DNA of 6,398 nucleotides, taken from the NCBI GenBank assembly GCA_050115015.1, contig JASFRI010000248.1, positions 1 through 6,398 on the forward strand, written 5' to 3'. Origin of the DNA: JASFRI01 sp050115015. GTDB taxonomy: Bacteria > Acidobacteriota > Polarisedimenticolia > CBDVAL01. The translations under genes were made by a program, and so were the position numbers. Each line of letters opens with the position of its first letter. Positions within the stretch are counted from its first letter, which is position 1. Below are positions 5,498-6,398 of the stretch, in pieces. The notes under the pieces are model-generated. The model saw nothing but the letters and a program-made list of their open reading frames with translations, made no database searches and was not told the DNA's origin.

Positions 5498-6398
5498 TCA
5501 GACCGCGACCGCCTCGGCGCGCCCCGCACCGGCGAACCCCCGGAGGATGCGGGCCAGGAACACGCCCACCATCTTCTTCCGGTACGCCGTCGACAGGACG
5601 AGGTTCTTCACCGGCCGGCACCGGTCCCTCACCTCCGCCGCGACCTCCTCGATGAACGCCTCGTCGAAGGTCCGGCCGGCCAGGCCGGAGGTGTACTCCT
5701 CGAAGTCCAGCGGGCGGGTGTCCACCGCGTTGACGACCACGTGGAGCTCCCGGACCGCCTCGTCGTCCACCCCCAGGGAGGCGGCCACGCTCATCATCGG
5801 GTAGTCGAGGGTGTCCCGGACACGCAGCTTGAGATAGTCGGCCCGCAGCTCCCGGGACGCGGGCGGGAGCGTCACGTGGGTGAGGATCTCCTCGGGCCGC
5901 TTCACGTTCCGCTCGATCCCGTCCCCCCGGTAGAACTCCCGGGCCCGGACCTCACGCCGCCCGTCGGGACCCGCGAGGTGATAGCAGGCGTCGAGCACCA
6001 TCAGCACGGGCGCCAGGTCGCCGGAGTAGGTCGCGTAGCAGCGCTCCTTCTGGGGTACCACCAGGCAGACGTCCCCGTCCGCCTTCATGCAGTAGCCGAC
6101 GCTGCGGCGCCAGAACTCGGTCTGGTTGAAGTAGAAGCAGCGGGTCTCCACGAGGAGGTTGCCGCCCACGGTGGCCTGCTGCCGGACCAGCGTCGAGGCG
6201 ACGCAGGAGGCGGCCCGCGCCAGCGCGGGGTACGAGGGGATCGGGGACGGGGTCGCCTCGAGGTCCGCGAGTCGGACCAGGCCGCCGATGCGGTCCCCGG
6301 AGATCCCCTTCATCTCCTCGATGCCGGTCAACGAGATCAGGTGTCCCCGGGGGTTCAGCCGGTTCTTGTAGTTCTGCAGCAGGTCCGAGCCCCCGGAC
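5498..6398 (-). CDS. 4-hydroxybenzoyl-CoA reductase beta-type FAD subunit (N-terminus beyond window)
   Basis: This is the flavin subunit of a xanthine-oxidase-family molybdenum enzyme; 299 residues are visible and roughly 25-35 are missing at the right edge. The FAD-binding start GGSDLLQNYKNRL, the strand HLISLTGIEEMKGISG, the second FAD motif VRQQATVGGNLLVETRCF and the SGDLAPVLMVLDA block are clear. Four cysteines (visible residues 87, 103, 111, 120) have gaps of 16, 8 and 9. These are the spacings I recall for the extra [4Fe-4S] cluster of Thauera HcrB, a loop most family members lack. The C-terminal CO-dehydrogenase flavoprotein domain (LKLRVRDTLDYPMMSVAASL onward) is complete. The molybdenum and 2Fe-2S subunits should lie upstream, outside the window. 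Substrate is uncertain: 4-hydroxybenzoyl-CoA is the best guess, and another aryl-CoA is possible. The gene overlaps nothing and is followed after 6 nt by the DUF4442 gene. Confidence 0.88.
   Translation of the reverse strand, partial: SGGSDLLQNYKNRLNPRGHLISLTGIEEMKGISGDRIGGLVRLADLEATPSPIPSYPALARAASCVASTLVRQQATVGGNLLVETRCFYFNQTEFWRRSVGYCMKADGDVCLVVPQKERCYATYSGDLAPVLMVLDACYHLAGPDGRREVRAREFYRGDGIERNVKRPEEILTHVTLPPASRELRADYLKLRVRDTLDYPMMSVAASLGVDDEAVRELHVVVNAVDTRPLDFEEYTSGLAGRTFDEAFIEEVAAEVRDRCRPVKNLVLSTAYRKKMVGVFLARILRGFAGAGRAEAVAV

Noticed and set aside
4590..5621. 343-residue minus-strand open frame across hflK, the 111-bp gap and the DUF4442 gene
   Set aside because: It is Pro/Arg/Gly-rich with no domain, and it is out of frame with both real genes.

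Overview
The window is GC-rich chromosomal DNA, mostly coding, with Shine-Dalgarno-led genes and GTG as well as ATG starts. The gene set is a YgbA-family protein, the HflK/HflC membrane pair and a 4-hydroxybenzoyl-CoA-reductase-type flavin subunit. It suggests a high-GC Gram-negative bacterium able to live anaerobically, perhaps of the old Deltaproteobacteria or a relative. That placement is an inference from gene content and base composition. No mobile element, CRISPR array, rRNA or tRNA is visible.

Layout from left to right: a MobA-like nucleotidyltransferase (minus strand, C-terminus cut by the left edge); a ygbA homologue (minus); a 284-bp divergent regulatory region; a histidine phosphatase (plus). 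Then comes a short convergent gap and a minus-strand run read from right to left. This run starts with a xanthine-oxidase-family FAD subunit carrying the four-cysteine loop of 4-hydroxybenzoyl-CoA reductase (N-terminus beyond the right edge). A DUF4442 hotdog-fold protein follows 6 nt later. After a 111-bp gap with a weak promoter-like element come hflK and hflC, overlapping by 4 nt (ATGA), and then a small cupin 36 nt downstream.

Three functional groups can be proposed. The FAD subunit and DUF4442 protein probably form the end of an operon for an aromatic (or other) acyl-CoA reductase. HflK, HflC and the cupin form a second unit, in which HflKC would modulate FtsH proteolysis at the inner membrane. 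ygbA and the histidine phosphatase are transcribed divergently, and each has the same 23-bp element (20 of 23 bases identical) in the same orientation 57 to 66 bp upstream of its start codon. This suggests co-regulation. YgbA-family genes are associated with nitrogen-oxide stress elsewhere.

Most of the window is ordinary housekeeping or catabolic sequence. The parts most worth a second look are the mirrored element between ygbA and the phosphatase, the sigma54-like promoter at ygbA, the Fe-S loop in the flavin subunit with its hotdog neighbour, and the altered nucleotide-binding loop of the left-hand nucleotidyltransferase.
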